64,000 nucleotides of DNA from Halorussus sp. MSC15.2 (GTDB lineage Archaea > Halobacteriota > Halobacteria > Halobacteriales > Haladaptataceae), in contig NZ_VSLZ01000002.1 of NCBI RefSeq assembly GCF_010747475.1, positions 682,001 to 746,000 on the forward strand, given 5' to 3'. The position numbers were made by a program, and so were the translations under genes. The notes below the pieces were generated by a model. The model had not been told where the DNA came from, ran no database searches, and was given only the letters and a program-made list of their open reading frames with translations. Shown piece by piece: positions 17,307-25,455 of the stretch; positions within the stretch are counted from its first letter, which is position 1; every line of letters begins with the position of its first letter.

Positions 17307-18274
17307 AGGTATCCGAGATTCTTGAGTCGGTCCTCGTACTCCGCCTCGCTCACCTCGACGTCTTCGGCCTCCAGTTCGGGTTCGTACTCCCCGGTGTCGG
17401 TCGCGGAGAACGTGACCCACGGGACGCGTTTGAGTGCGGGTATCGGAATCGGACTCTGGTGGCCGTACACCCACCACTCGCCCATCGCGTTCCCGTGGTC
17501 GCTGGAGATGGCCACGGTGTCGGCGTCGAGGTTCTCCGACAGCAATGCCATATCGTCGAGAACCCATTCGAGGTTGTCGCAGTAGGCCTCCCACACGAGG
17601 TCGTGGGGCACCTCGCGGTCGCGGAGTCGCCGCCAGAGCGTCTTGTGCTGACTGGGTGCGGGGTTGTCGAGTCCGACCTCGAACCGGAACCACTCGGGGT
17701 ACTCGTCCACCAGCGAGCGGAACGGTAGATGCGGTTGCATGTAGTGGACTATCATCTGGTCCGGGTCGTGCTCGCGCCACACGTCGATAGCCCGGTCGGT
17801 CATGGCTCGCGGCGGGACGACCCCGTAGTCGGTGTCCCATCCGTACTTCCACACTTCGTCGAAGAGATACAGCGAGTCGGGGTCGGGGACGTCTCGCGAG
17901 TGCGGGTTCGCCGTGACGTACGCCGTCCCCGAAAGCTCGTCGGCGTACGTTTCGGGGTCGAACGTCTTCGCTATCCACTCGGGCGACCGCGACGCGACCG
18001 AGTTGGTCGCGTCGCGGTCCGGGTCGAAGCCGTCGAGGACGTCGTACGACGTCTCGTCGGCCACGTCGGCCAGCAGGTCGATTCTACAGGCGTCGAGGAC
18101 GAGCAGCACGTCCCAGTCTTTGTCGTGAACCGACTCGCCGTAGTTCCAGACGTGACGGCCGAAGTGACCGAGCGCACCGGCCCAGAACTCCTGCGCAGAC
18201 GCGTACGCGCCCTTCTTGACACCGTCGTGTCTGATTCTGTCTCGACTCTCCTCAATCCAGTCACCGAATGTCAT
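17303..18274 (-). CDS. Alkaline-phosphatase-superfamily protein, tandem paralogue A
   Basis: The 323-residue protein is the partner of 16332-17306 and shares the same block order, including WDVLLVLDACRIDLL near residue 52 and ISSDHGNAMGEWWVYGH near residue 265. The two genes therefore arose by tandem duplication and then diverged substantially. It overlaps the GT4 gene by ATGA upstream and its paralogue by ATGA downstream, so all three are translated as a unit. Superfamily members transfer or remove phosphate, sulfate or phospho-alcohol groups. In this location, decoration of the AglB glycan is the most economical idea, but no substrate can be read from the sequence. Confidence 0.75.
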   Translation of the reverse strand: MTFGDWIEESRDRIRHDGVKKGAYASAQEFWAGALGHFGRHVWNYGESVHDKDWDVLLVLDACRIDLLADVADETSYDVLDGFDPDRDATNSVASRSPEWIAKTFDPETYADELSGTAYVTANPHSRDVPDPDSLYLFDEVWKYGWDTDYGVVPPRAMTDRAIDVWREHDPDQMIVHYMQPHLPFRSLVDEYPEWFRFEVGLDNPAPSQHKTLWRRLRDREVPHDLVWEAYCDNLEWVLDDMALLSENLDADTVAISSDHGNAMGEWWVYGHQSPIPIPALKRVPWVTFSATDTGEYEPELEAEDVEVSEAEYEDRLKNLGYL

Positions 18275-19392
18275 AGTTGTTCAATCGTCGTTTGCTTCGC
18301 GTGCGGTTCGATGGCGGCCGCCTCGACGGCGTCCGCGACGACTTCGCGCATCTGTTCTCTGAAGCGGTCGGCCCCGAAGCGCTCGGCGAACGCCGCTATC
18401 TCGTCGGCGTTCCACTCGACGCCGTCTCGCTCGAACGCCTCGACGGAGTCGCGGATGCTCGCGGGGTCCGGGTCGTGGAGGCGACCGTTCTCGCCGTCGA
18501 GAATCTGGTACTTGGTGTACCCCTCGTTCACGCCGAGCACGGGCGTCCCGCTGGCGAACGCTTCGACCGGGATGATGCCGAAGTCCTCGTTCATCGCGTT
18601 GAACAGGACGGCCTTCGCCTCGCCGAGCCGCCGGACCTTCTCCTCTTCGGACATGTAGCCGACGAACTCGACGTTGTCGGGGGCGAGTCGTTCGAGTTCC
18701 TCGCGCTCGTCGCCCGCCCCGCCGACGACCAGTTTGGCGTCGAGCGCCTCGAAGGCACGAACGATGTCGTCGATGCGCTTCTCGGGAATCAGTCGGGAGT
18801 AGGTTAGGTAGTACTCTTCGGTCTCGCGATTTTCGTACTGGTCCACGTTCACGGGCGGATAGACGACCTCGACCTTCTCGTCGGGGACGCCCCAGTAGCG
18901 ACGGAGGCGTCGGGCGACGAGTTCGCTGTTCGCCACGAACTTGTCTGGGAACTTCGTGTTCGGGAGGAACATCGTCCGGGCGACGAACGCGTAGAGCCGC
19001 GAGAAGAGCGAGTCCGCGCGCTGTTGGAACAGGTCGTAGGGAACCCGCGGCGTGCTGTGCGTGTAGTGAACCACGACCTGTTCGTCCTCGGGGACGTACC
19101 AGCTGAGTTCGTTCTTCGAGAGGACGACCACGTCGTAGTCGGTGAGTTCGGGGATGCGCTGGGCGTTCCACGCGTAGTAGAGGTCCCGGAGGAACACCGA
19201 CTTCTTCACCGCCGAAAGCGGGGAGTCTTCGTAGAGGCTCCGTGCGTCCACGTCCTCGGAGACGTGTTCGTCGCTTCCGAATCCGTAGTACAGCGGTGCG
19301 TCGAACGTGCGAGCGAGTTCGTCCGACAACGCTTCGGCACCGCCCCGTTCGAGGTAGTTCCCGTGGGCGATGGCGATGGACTGGTCGTTCAT
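18271..19392 (-). CDS. GT4-family glycosyltransferase
   Basis: The 373-residue protein has a GT-B fold. The N-terminal half contains an acceptor-side segment (AIAHGNYLERGGAEALSDEL). The C-terminal half has the GT4 donor-binding signatures: LTYSRLIPEKRIDDIVRAF, LVVGGAGDEREELERLA, VEFVGYMSEEEKVRRLGEA and EDFGIIPVEAFASGTPVLG, in which the E-x7-E motif is EDFGIIPVE. It should add a sugar from an activated donor to a lipid-linked glycan on the cytoplasmic face. It is coupled by ATGA overlap to the phosphatase-superfamily pair downstream and follows the GT2 gene by 73 bp. Confidence 0.88.
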   Translation of the reverse strand: MNDQSIAIAHGNYLERGGAEALSDELARTFDAPLYYGFGSDEHVSEDVDARSLYEDSPLSAVKKSVFLRDLYYAWNAQRIPELTDYDVVVLSKNELSWYVPEDEQVVVHYTHSTPRVPYDLFQQRADSLFSRLYAFVARTMFLPNTKFPDKFVANSELVARRLRRYWGVPDEKVEVVYPPVNVDQYENRETEEYYLTYSRLIPEKRIDDIVRAFEALDAKLVVGGAGDEREELERLAPDNVEFVGYMSEEEKVRRLGEAKAVLFNAMNEDFGIIPVEAFASGTPVLGVNEGYTKYQILDGENGRLHDPDPASIRDSVEAFERDGVEWNADEIAAFAERFGADRFREQMREVVADAVEAAAIEPHAKQTTIEQL

Positions 19393-19465
19393 GCTGTTCT
19401 GTCGATTTTGGTTTTTGCTGACGCGGTTTTAACTGTACTCATTCCCGGCGACTGCGGAACCGCCC

Positions 19466-20607
19466 TCATTCGAAGGCCTCCCGCAGTTCCTCGTCCACTT
19501 CCCACGTCCCGTCGCCCTTCCCGCGGAGGAGTTCGACGGCGGCGTGGAGCAGCGACACCTGCGAGTCGAAGACGGCGTAGAGTGCCTGAAGCGGGCCGAG
19601 AAGGTCCTTCTGTCCGAGCCAGACGAATCCGGCGAGCGCGGCCGGGACGGCGAGTCCGGCGACGCCCGCCACCGCGATTCCGGCGGCCGTGACCGCCAGT
19701 ACGTCCAGCGCGACGAGCCACGGCGAGACGACCATGAACCACCAGTTGAACGGGAGGACGACTCGGCCGTAGTTACCGTACTTGCCGAGGGCGTCGCGGT
19801 GCTGGGCGAGCAGGCGAATCAGCCCCATGCCGCGGCGGTCCTTCTGAAGCCTCCGTTTGCTGAAGTCTGAGTGGGAAGCCTCCTTGTACCGGACCGCGGG
19901 GTCGAACAGGACTCGGTCGCCGCCCCGCCGAATCTTCAGTGCGAGTTCGGTGTCGTCGGCCAGCGAGTTGGGGTCGATGGGGACGATGGCGTCGTTCTCG
20001 AACGCCGAGAACGGCCCGTGGAAGATGAGCGTCGAGTCGAGGTGTGATTCGAGCGTCTGGATGTGGGCCTGCACGCCGCGGTAGCCCGCTTCGACTTCAC
20101 TCCCGCCGAGGACCTCCGCGTTCTGACCCGTGACGGCCGCCACGTCGGGGTCGGCGAGGTTCGCGGCGGCTCTCGGAGGGCGTCGTCGGCGACGTAGGAG
20201 TCGCAGTCGGTCTTGACCACCATCTCGTTGTCCGCGGCGGCGTACGCGTCGTTGAGTGCGGGCGCGAGACCCCGGCGCTCCTGCTCGCGGATGAGATTCA
20301 GGTCTGGATGCTCGCGGTCGGCGAAGTACTCTTCGATGCGGTCGGGCGTCTCGTCGTCGCTGGAGTCCACGACGACCAGTTCTACCTTCTCCATCGGGTA
20401 GTCCAGCGACACGATATCGTCCAACTTCTGTTCGATGATGCCCGACTCGTTGTACGTCGGGAGAACGATGCTGACGGTCGGTTCCGCCTCGCGCTTGTCC
20501 GCGGGCGAACCGCTCGGACGGACCAGCGCGTAGAGGGCGAGATACGCGAGGTACGGGAGCGCCGTGGCGGCGACGAGTGCGCCGGTAACGGCGACGAGAG
20601 GGTTCAT
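19466..20607 (-). pseudogene. GT2-family membrane glycosyltransferase, split by an apparent 1-bp frameshift
   Basis: Two frames together make one GT2 enzyme. The N-terminal part (from ATG 20607) has a membrane helix, then TVSIVLPTYNESGIIEQKL, VVVDSSDDETPDRIEEY and the acidic VVKTDCDSYVADDAL motif. It then goes out of frame just after LRE. The C-terminal part (frame ending at 19466) resumes with AAVTGQNAEVLGGSEVEAGY and ends with two membrane helices. One additional base at about 20170 would join them as LREAAANLADPDVAAVTGQ. The break is either sequencing error or a real inactivating mutation. If intact, it is the first gene of the glycosylation operon. Confidence 0.8.
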
Positions 20608-20710
20608 AAGACCGCGTATGGAATCGGGCTATAACATACTGTTGGTCGCTCGTCGCGGTGAAACGGCAAAAGTAAAACGCGGACAGGATGTGAGAGGAAG
20701 GTCTGCCGCG

Positions 20711-21319
20711 TTAGACCGTGACTGCGCTCTCTTGGGAGAGCGACTGCGGGACGTTGGCGCGGTAGAGCGTCACTGCCCCGTACTGCGTGGTGAGCTTCAG
20801 TTTGACTTCCTCACCTTCACCGAGACCCTGAGAGCTGATACTCGAAGCACTCATGTTGACTTCGAGGCGGTCGTCCTGCGTGTTGAGGACGGGAGAGGAC
20901 TTGTCTGGGTCTTTGATGGTCTTGACGGTGAACTGTGTCGCGTTAGCCTTGTCACCGTACACGAGAGTCTTGGCTTTCTCCGGACCAATCCACTCTATCG
21001 TGGCGGCCGAGAGATTGATGTCGTCGGCCCCGGACCCGCGCATGACCGTCAGACTGATGTCTTTCACTCGCTCGTTGCCGACGTTACCGAACGCACTCAC
21101 GACCTGCACGCGGTTCGAGACCTGCGCGCTGGACTCCTGACCGGTCTGCTCGGACTTCGTCTGGAGGAACCCTGCCGTGTTGATGAGAACGCCCGCCGCG
21201 ATTGCGGCGACCAGCACCATCGCGATGAACACGATGAGTGTACCGATACCCACCTGGCCGCGGTCGTTGACCGCGCCCTCGATTCTATCTTTGACTGCTG
21301 AGAGATGGTTTCGTGTCAT
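20711..21319 (-). CDS. Archaellin (archaeal flagellin) family protein
   Basis: The 202-residue protein has a class III signal sequence: a short charged leader ending DRG, cleaved by the prepilin peptidase before [22 protein letters not shown], the conserved hydrophobic helix that packs into the filament core. The remainder is the beta-rich outer domain typical of haloarchaeal archaellins ([32 protein letters not shown]). It contains several N-X-S/T sequons (NLS, NAT, NMS), making it a likely AglB substrate. No other motor or assembly genes of the archaellum are in the window, so it is a solitary copy beside the glycosylation genes. A good TATA box lies just upstream. Confidence 0.88.
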   Translation of the reverse strand: MTRNHLSAVKDRIEGAVNDRGQVGIGTLIVFIAMVLVAAIAAGVLINTAGFLQTKSEQTGQESSAQVSNRVQVVSAFGNVGNERVKDISLTVMRGSGADDINLSAATIEWIGPEKAKTLVYGDKANATQFTVKTIKDPDKSSPVLNTQDDRLEVNMSASSISSQGLGEGEEVKLKLTTQYGAVTLYRANVPQSLSQESAVTV

Positions 21320-21372
21320 TCTTCAGATTCTATGGTATTCGGGAACTTTCCCAACGAGCAAGTACCACCACC

Positions 21373-21383
21373 GATATATATAA
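21373..21383 (-). promoter_or_regulatory. TATA box of the archaellin gene
   Basis: The minus-strand run TTATATATAT is by far the most AT-rich tract in the neighbourhood and lies about 55-64 bases before the archaellin ATG. It predicts a transcription start near 21350 and a leader of about 30 nt. Strong promoters are expected for filament proteins. Confidence 0.5.
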
Positions 21384-21526
21384 CATTCGTCCGTTTTCAC
21401 GGCTGATAATCGCGGGACGTGCCCGGGGCGGTTCCCGTTTCACGCCTGTCACCTTCGGCCGAACCAAATGGTCGCCTGGCAATAGGTTGGAAAGCCTTTT
21501 GCGCTCGTGGTGACCACTCACTCCCA

Positions 21527-22432
21527 ATGGCCGAAAGCGAGGACGTGTGCGTACTCGTTCCGACGTTGAACGAGAGTGAGACCATCGGCGAGGTCATCGA
21601 CGGATTTACCAGTCGCGGATACGAGAACGTCCTCGTCATCGACGGCAACTCCACCGACGGGACGTCCGACGTCGCTCGCGAACACGGGGCGCGGGTGTTG
21701 CAACAGTCAGGAAGCGGCAAGGGACAGGCAATTCGAGAAGCGATTCGACACATCGAGGCCGAGTACGTCCTGATGCTCGACGGAGACGGGACCTACCGCC
21801 CCGAGGACGCGGATGCGATGCTCGACCCCCTCGTGAACGGCGAGTACGAACACGTCATCGGCGACCGGTTCGCCGACATGGAGGACGGTGCGATGAGCCG
21901 CCTCAACCAGTTCGGCAACGGACTGTTCAACTGGGTGTTCCGGCACATCCACGGCAAGAACTTCGAGGACATCCTGAGCGGGTATCGGGCGTTCACCCGC
22001 GAGTCCGTGGAGAACTTCTACCTCGACGCCGACGGGTTCGGCGTCGAGACCGAGATGGCCGTCGAATGCGTCAAGCACGGCGTGCCGACGACGGTCGTCC
22101 CCATCCGGTACGAGGCGCGCCCGGATGGGTCGGACACCAACCTCCACCCGATTCGGGACGGCGGGGTCATCCTCGTCACGCTCTACCAGTTGGCGAAGAC
22201 GAGCAACCCCCTGTTCTACTTCGGGAGCATGGGCGTCCTCAGCGGACTGTTCGGTACCGGCGTCGCCGTGTACGTGGGATACGAGTGGTTCGTCCCGCCT
22301 CGAACCTCCCACGAAGTACTGGCAGTCGTCGCGGCGTTCGGCATCCTGTTCGGCGTGCAACTGCTGATGTTCGGCGTCCTCTCTGACCTCATCGTGACGC
22401 TGCACCGTGAGCAGATGCGACGGTTGGAGTGA
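21527..22432 (+). CDS. aglJ: Dolichol-phosphate glycosyltransferase AglJ (GT2)
   Basis: AglJ adds the first sugar of the N-linked glycan to dolichol phosphate at the cytoplasmic face of the membrane in Haloferax. The 301-residue product begins at ATG 21527. An upstream extension of the frame is AT-poor and lacks homology features. The GT2 domain shows CVLVPTLNESETIGEVIDGF, VLVIDGNSTDGTSDVA, VLMLDGDGTYRPEDADAML and ILSGYRAFTRE, followed by two C-terminal membrane helices (about residues 225-290). It is separated from aglB by the archaellin gene and the operon of other glycosylation genes, and it points the opposite way. Confidence 0.85.
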   Translation: MAESEDVCVLVPTLNESETIGEVIDGFTSRGYENVLVIDGNSTDGTSDVAREHGARVLQQSGSGKGQAIREAIRHIEAEYVLMLDGDGTYRPEDADAMLDPLVNGEYEHVIGDRFADMEDGAMSRLNQFGNGLFNWVFRHIHGKNFEDILSGYRAFTRESVENFYLDADGFGVETEMAVECVKHGVPTTVVPIRYEARPDGSDTNLHPIRDGGVILVTLYQLAKTSNPLFYFGSMGVLSGLFGTGVAVYVGYEWFVPPRTSHEVLAVVAAFGILFGVQLLMFGVLSDLIVTLHREQMRRLE

Positions 22433-22510
22433 CCGGACTTCGTTCCGGCGACATTCTTCTCTGAAAACTGTCGGTACTGTTATTTTTGTTACCTGAGTAC
22501 GGACGTTCGT

Positions 22511-24208
22511 ATGGTGGACGGTCACAACCTACACGACTACGACGAGGTGCGCGAATCGTTCTCTTGGGACGACATCTACGCGGAGGCCGACTGGGACGCG
22601 CCCGGAGAACTCAACGTGGGCCACGAGGTCTGCGACCGCCACGCCCGAAACAGGGAGAAAGTCGCGCTGTATCAGGTGAGCGAGGACGGCGACCTCACGA
22701 AGACGACGTTCTGGGAGTTGGCCGACCGCTCCAGTCAGTTCGCCAACGTCCTCGAAGACCTCGGCGTCGAGCGGGGCGACCGGGTGTTCTCGTACATGCC
22801 CCGGATTCCCGAGCACTACGTCGCGCTGGTCGGGACGCTCAAGCGCGGCGCGGTGTTCGGCGGCGTCAACGAGCGGTTCGGCCCGGACGGTATCTCGTAC
22901 CGACTCGACGACTGCGACGCCTCGGTCGTGGTGACCACGAGCGACAACCGCGAGACGGTCGGGGAGGCGCTCGAAGACGCACCCTCGGTCGAACACGTCA
23001 TCACGGTGGACCGGAGCGACGGGTCGGACGAGGGAGTGACCTCGGACGACGTGGCGTTCGGCGAAGCGCTCGACGCCGCGAGCAAAGAGTACGAACCGGC
23101 CAGAACGAGCGGCGAGGACGACGCGCTGCTCTACTACACCAGCGGGACGACCGGCCCAGCGAAGGGCGTCCGCCACAAGCAGCGGTGGGTCGCGGGCGTC
23201 GCGGCGACCCAGAAGTACGCGGTGGACCTCCGACCCGGCGACCTCTACTGGTCCACCGCCGACCTCGGGTGGCTCACGGGTCCCATCAACACCCTCGGCG
23301 CGTGGTTCTGGGGCGCGTCGCTGTTCACCTACGAGGGCGAGTTCGACCCCGAGACGTGGGCCGACCTGCTCGACGAGTACCCGATTTCGGTCCTGTTCAG
23401 CGTGCCCACGGCCTACCGGATGCTCCGCGAGAAGGACCACGTTCTGGAGGACGTGAATCTGGACCTCCGCCACGCCCTCTCCATCGGCGAACCGCTCTCG
23501 GCGGGGGTCGTGGACTGGGGCGAGGAGACGCTGGGGGTCACCATCCACGACACCTACGGCCAGACCGAGACGGGCAACATGATAATCAACAACTACCCGA
23601 CGATGGAACTCAAGCCGGGGAGCATGGGCAAGCCCCTGCCCGGCATCGAGGCCGACGTGGTGGACCCCGAGACGGGCGAACCGATGGACCCGGGCGAGAC
23701 CGGCGAAATCGCCCAGCGCGGCGACTACCCCTGCTTCTTCGCGGAGTACTGGCAGAAGCCCGAGAAGACCGCCGACTGCTTCGTGGACGGACCCGACGGA
23801 GAGTGGTACCTCTCGGGGGACCTCGCCAGAAAGGACGAGGACGGCTACTTCTGGTTCGAGGGCCGCGCGGACGACGTGATAATCTCGTCGGGCTACCGTA
23901 TCGGCCCGTTCGAGGTCGAGAGTTCGCTCGGCGAACACCCCGCGGTCGCGGAGGCCGCGGTCGTTCCCAAACCCGACCGCGAGCGCGGTAACATCGTGAA
24001 GGCCTACGTCGTCACGAGCGACGATGCCGAGGCCGGGGATGGTCTCGCAGAGGACATCCGGACCCACGTCCGCGACGAACTCTCGGCCCACGAGTACCCC
24101 CGAGAAATCGAGTTCGTCGACGAACTCCCGAAGACGGTGACGGGGAAGATTCGCCGGACGGAACTGCAGGACGACGCTCAACAGGAGGCCGAGGTCGAGG
24201 AGGAGTAG
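22511..24208 (+). CDS. Acyl-CoA synthetase (AMP-forming, acetate/medium-chain type)
   Basis: This enzyme activates a carboxylic acid to its CoA thioester through an acyl-AMP intermediate. The 565-residue length and motif order fit the ANL superfamily: P-loop-like YYTSGTTGPAKGVRH (about residues 205-219), DTYGQTETGNMI (about 355), the hinge SGDLARKDEDGYFWFEGRADD, and near the end KTVTGKIRRTEL with the catalytic Lys. SGYRIGPFEVESSL precedes the C-terminal subdomain. The acid substrate cannot be fixed from these motifs; acetate, propionate and medium-chain acids are all possible. An AT-rich TTATTTTTGTTA tract about 20 bp upstream suggests its own promoter. Confidence 0.9.
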   Translation: MVDGHNLHDYDEVRESFSWDDIYAEADWDAPGELNVGHEVCDRHARNREKVALYQVSEDGDLTKTTFWELADRSSQFANVLEDLGVERGDRVFSYMPRIPEHYVALVGTLKRGAVFGGVNERFGPDGISYRLDDCDASVVVTTSDNRETVGEALEDAPSVEHVITVDRSDGSDEGVTSDDVAFGEALDAASKEYEPARTSGEDDALLYYTSGTTGPAKGVRHKQRWVAGVAATQKYAVDLRPGDLYWSTADLGWLTGPINTLGAWFWGASLFTYEGEFDPETWADLLDEYPISVLFSVPTAYRMLREKDHVLEDVNLDLRHALSIGEPLSAGVVDWGEETLGVTIHDTYGQTETGNMIINNYPTMELKPGSMGKPLPGIEADVVDPETGEPMDPGETGEIAQRGDYPCFFAEYWQKPEKTADCFVDGPDGEWYLSGDLARKDEDGYFWFEGRADDVIISSGYRIGPFEVESSLGEHPAVAEAAVVPKPDRERGNIVKAYVVTSDDAEAGDGLAEDIRTHVRDELSAHEYPREIEFVDELPKTVTGKIRRTELQDDAQQEAEVEEE

Positions 24209-24467
24209 CCTCCGGGTAGCATCGATTACTTCCCGTCGGGGTCTCGCTGCTTCCGGTGGTGCTCGGCGTCGTCGCCAACTTCCTACAGGACGTCGGGGTC
24301 GCCCTACCCTATCCCAACGTCAAGGAGTGGACGAGACGAATCTGACCGGCTTGCGGGCATTTGCGGTGGAGTCCGAACCACAAGCGCTCGGGGCGCTGTG
24401 AAGGTGAGTCCCGTTCCGCCGGAACTGCTACTCGCGACTGGCAGATTTCCGATACCACCAGAATTTT

Positions 24468-25055
24468 GTGAACTTGCTCCTGCGTTCGGTTGTGGATAGA
24501 ACACGACGCCAGTCGCTGATAGCGATGGGTTCCCTCTCGCTGCTGGGTCTCCCCGGTTGCTCCAGTAGTGGGCCGACGGACAGCGATGGAGACGGAATGA
24601 TTGACTCGAAGGACTACGCCCCGCAGGACCCCGACGTCCAAGAGAAGAGCGACATCGACGGTGGAAACGGCGGGCAATCGAGCGAACAATCGAACGACGG
24701 CGGTTCTGAGGACCAGTCGACGGCGGCCGACAGTAGTGGAAGCGGCGTGAATCCCCACATCGGTCAGATCGACGTCGACGTCCAGTCGGATATCGGGACG
24801 AACAACATCGGCTACGACGTCGAGGCGTACTTCGAGGACACCGCCGTGCTCACCGTCCAGATTTCCGACGGCGAGCGGTCTGACCAGCGCACTTTCGAGG
24901 GGACGACGACGAGCGGCACGATGCAGGAGTTCAACGACGACATCAACCCGCCGGAGTCGTTCAAGGACAACGAGCAGTTCGCGATTCGATTCATCCTCAC
25001 CGTCGACGGCCGGGAAGTGGACCGGAAGACGCTCAACCACACGTACAGCGAGTAA
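24468..25055 (+). CDS. Tat-exported lipoprotein with a thrombospondin-type-3-like calcium motif
   Basis: The 195-residue protein has a twin-arginine signal (DRTRRQSLIAMGSLSLLG) ending in a lipobox LPGC, so it should be exported folded and anchored through a lipid on Cys at about residue 31. Directly after comes DSDGDGMIDSKDYAPQDP, an Asp-rich loop like the calcium-binding TSP3 repeat. A Ser/Gly/Asp/Glu linker follows, then a C-terminal beta-type domain of about 100 residues (IGYDVEAYFEDTAVLTVQI onwards). This last domain is not one I recognise. Function is unknown. A plausible role is a cell-surface calcium-stabilised binding module. Confidence 0.75.
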   Translation: MNLLLRSVVDRTRRQSLIAMGSLSLLGLPGCSSSGPTDSDGDGMIDSKDYAPQDPDVQEKSDIDGGNGGQSSEQSNDGGSEDQSTAADSSGSGVNPHIGQIDVDVQSDIGTNNIGYDVEAYFEDTAVLTVQISDGERSDQRTFEGTTTSGTMQEFNDDINPPESFKDNEQFAIRFILTVDGREVDRKTLNHTYSE

Positions 25056-25113
25056 TCCGTTCTCCAGTTCGACGGAATCGTCCCAACCGTCGCCGTTGTT
25101 TCGACTGAAGACG

Positions 25114-25455
25114 TCAGACGACACCCCGGACCAGCGACCCGAGCGCCGACAGGCCCACCGGAATCCCGACGCTCAGATAGAGGAGTCGGCCCATCCCGGC
25201 GTACTTCAGCAAGTTCCCGTTCGCAGCTACGAGTCCCGCGAAAACGGCCCACGCCAGCACGCCGAAGCCGATTCCGGCCAGCAGGCCGCGCTTGGCGTCC
25301 GTCGAGACGAGACCCACGAGCGCGCCCCCGAGGACGAACCCGTACCAGTGGACCTGTGCCGCGGCGAGTCCGACCGCGACCCCCGCCGCCAGCGCGAACC
25401 AGCGCTCGCGGCGGTTCGTCCGAACTTCGGTCAACCACGCCCGAGCGACGCTCAT
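25114..25455 (-). CDS. Small multi-pass membrane protein, unknown function
   Basis: This 113-residue protein starts at ATG 25455 and overlaps the end of the penicillin acylase gene by ATGA, so the two are translationally coupled. Longer in-frame extensions upstream run through the acylase gene in a wrong frame and are discounted. After a short basic N-terminus (TEVRTNRRERW) it has about four hydrophobic helices rich in Gly, Ala, Leu and Val. I do not recognise a family. Coupling to an exported or membrane-linked acylase suggests a membrane partner for it, but that is inference. Confidence 0.7.
   Translation of the reverse strand: MSVARAWLTEVRTNRRERWFALAAGVAVGLAAAQVHWYGFVLGGALVGLVSTDAKRGLLAGIGFGVLAWAVFAGLVAANGNLLKYAGMGRLLYLSVGIPVGLSALGSLVRGVV

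Noticed and set aside
16332..17978. 548-residue version of the phosphatase-superfamily gene
   Set aside because: Its first part is Arg/Pro-rich read-through of the upstream paralogue in the wrong frame; the ATG at 17306 with an ATGA overlap gives the conserved start.
24214..24345. Short hydrophobic frame after the acyl-CoA synthetase gene, ending in VGVALPYPNVKEW
   Set aside because: The end is mildly like an MscS C-terminus, but it is under 45 codons, has no start codon and no upstream domain; too weak to call a gene remnant.
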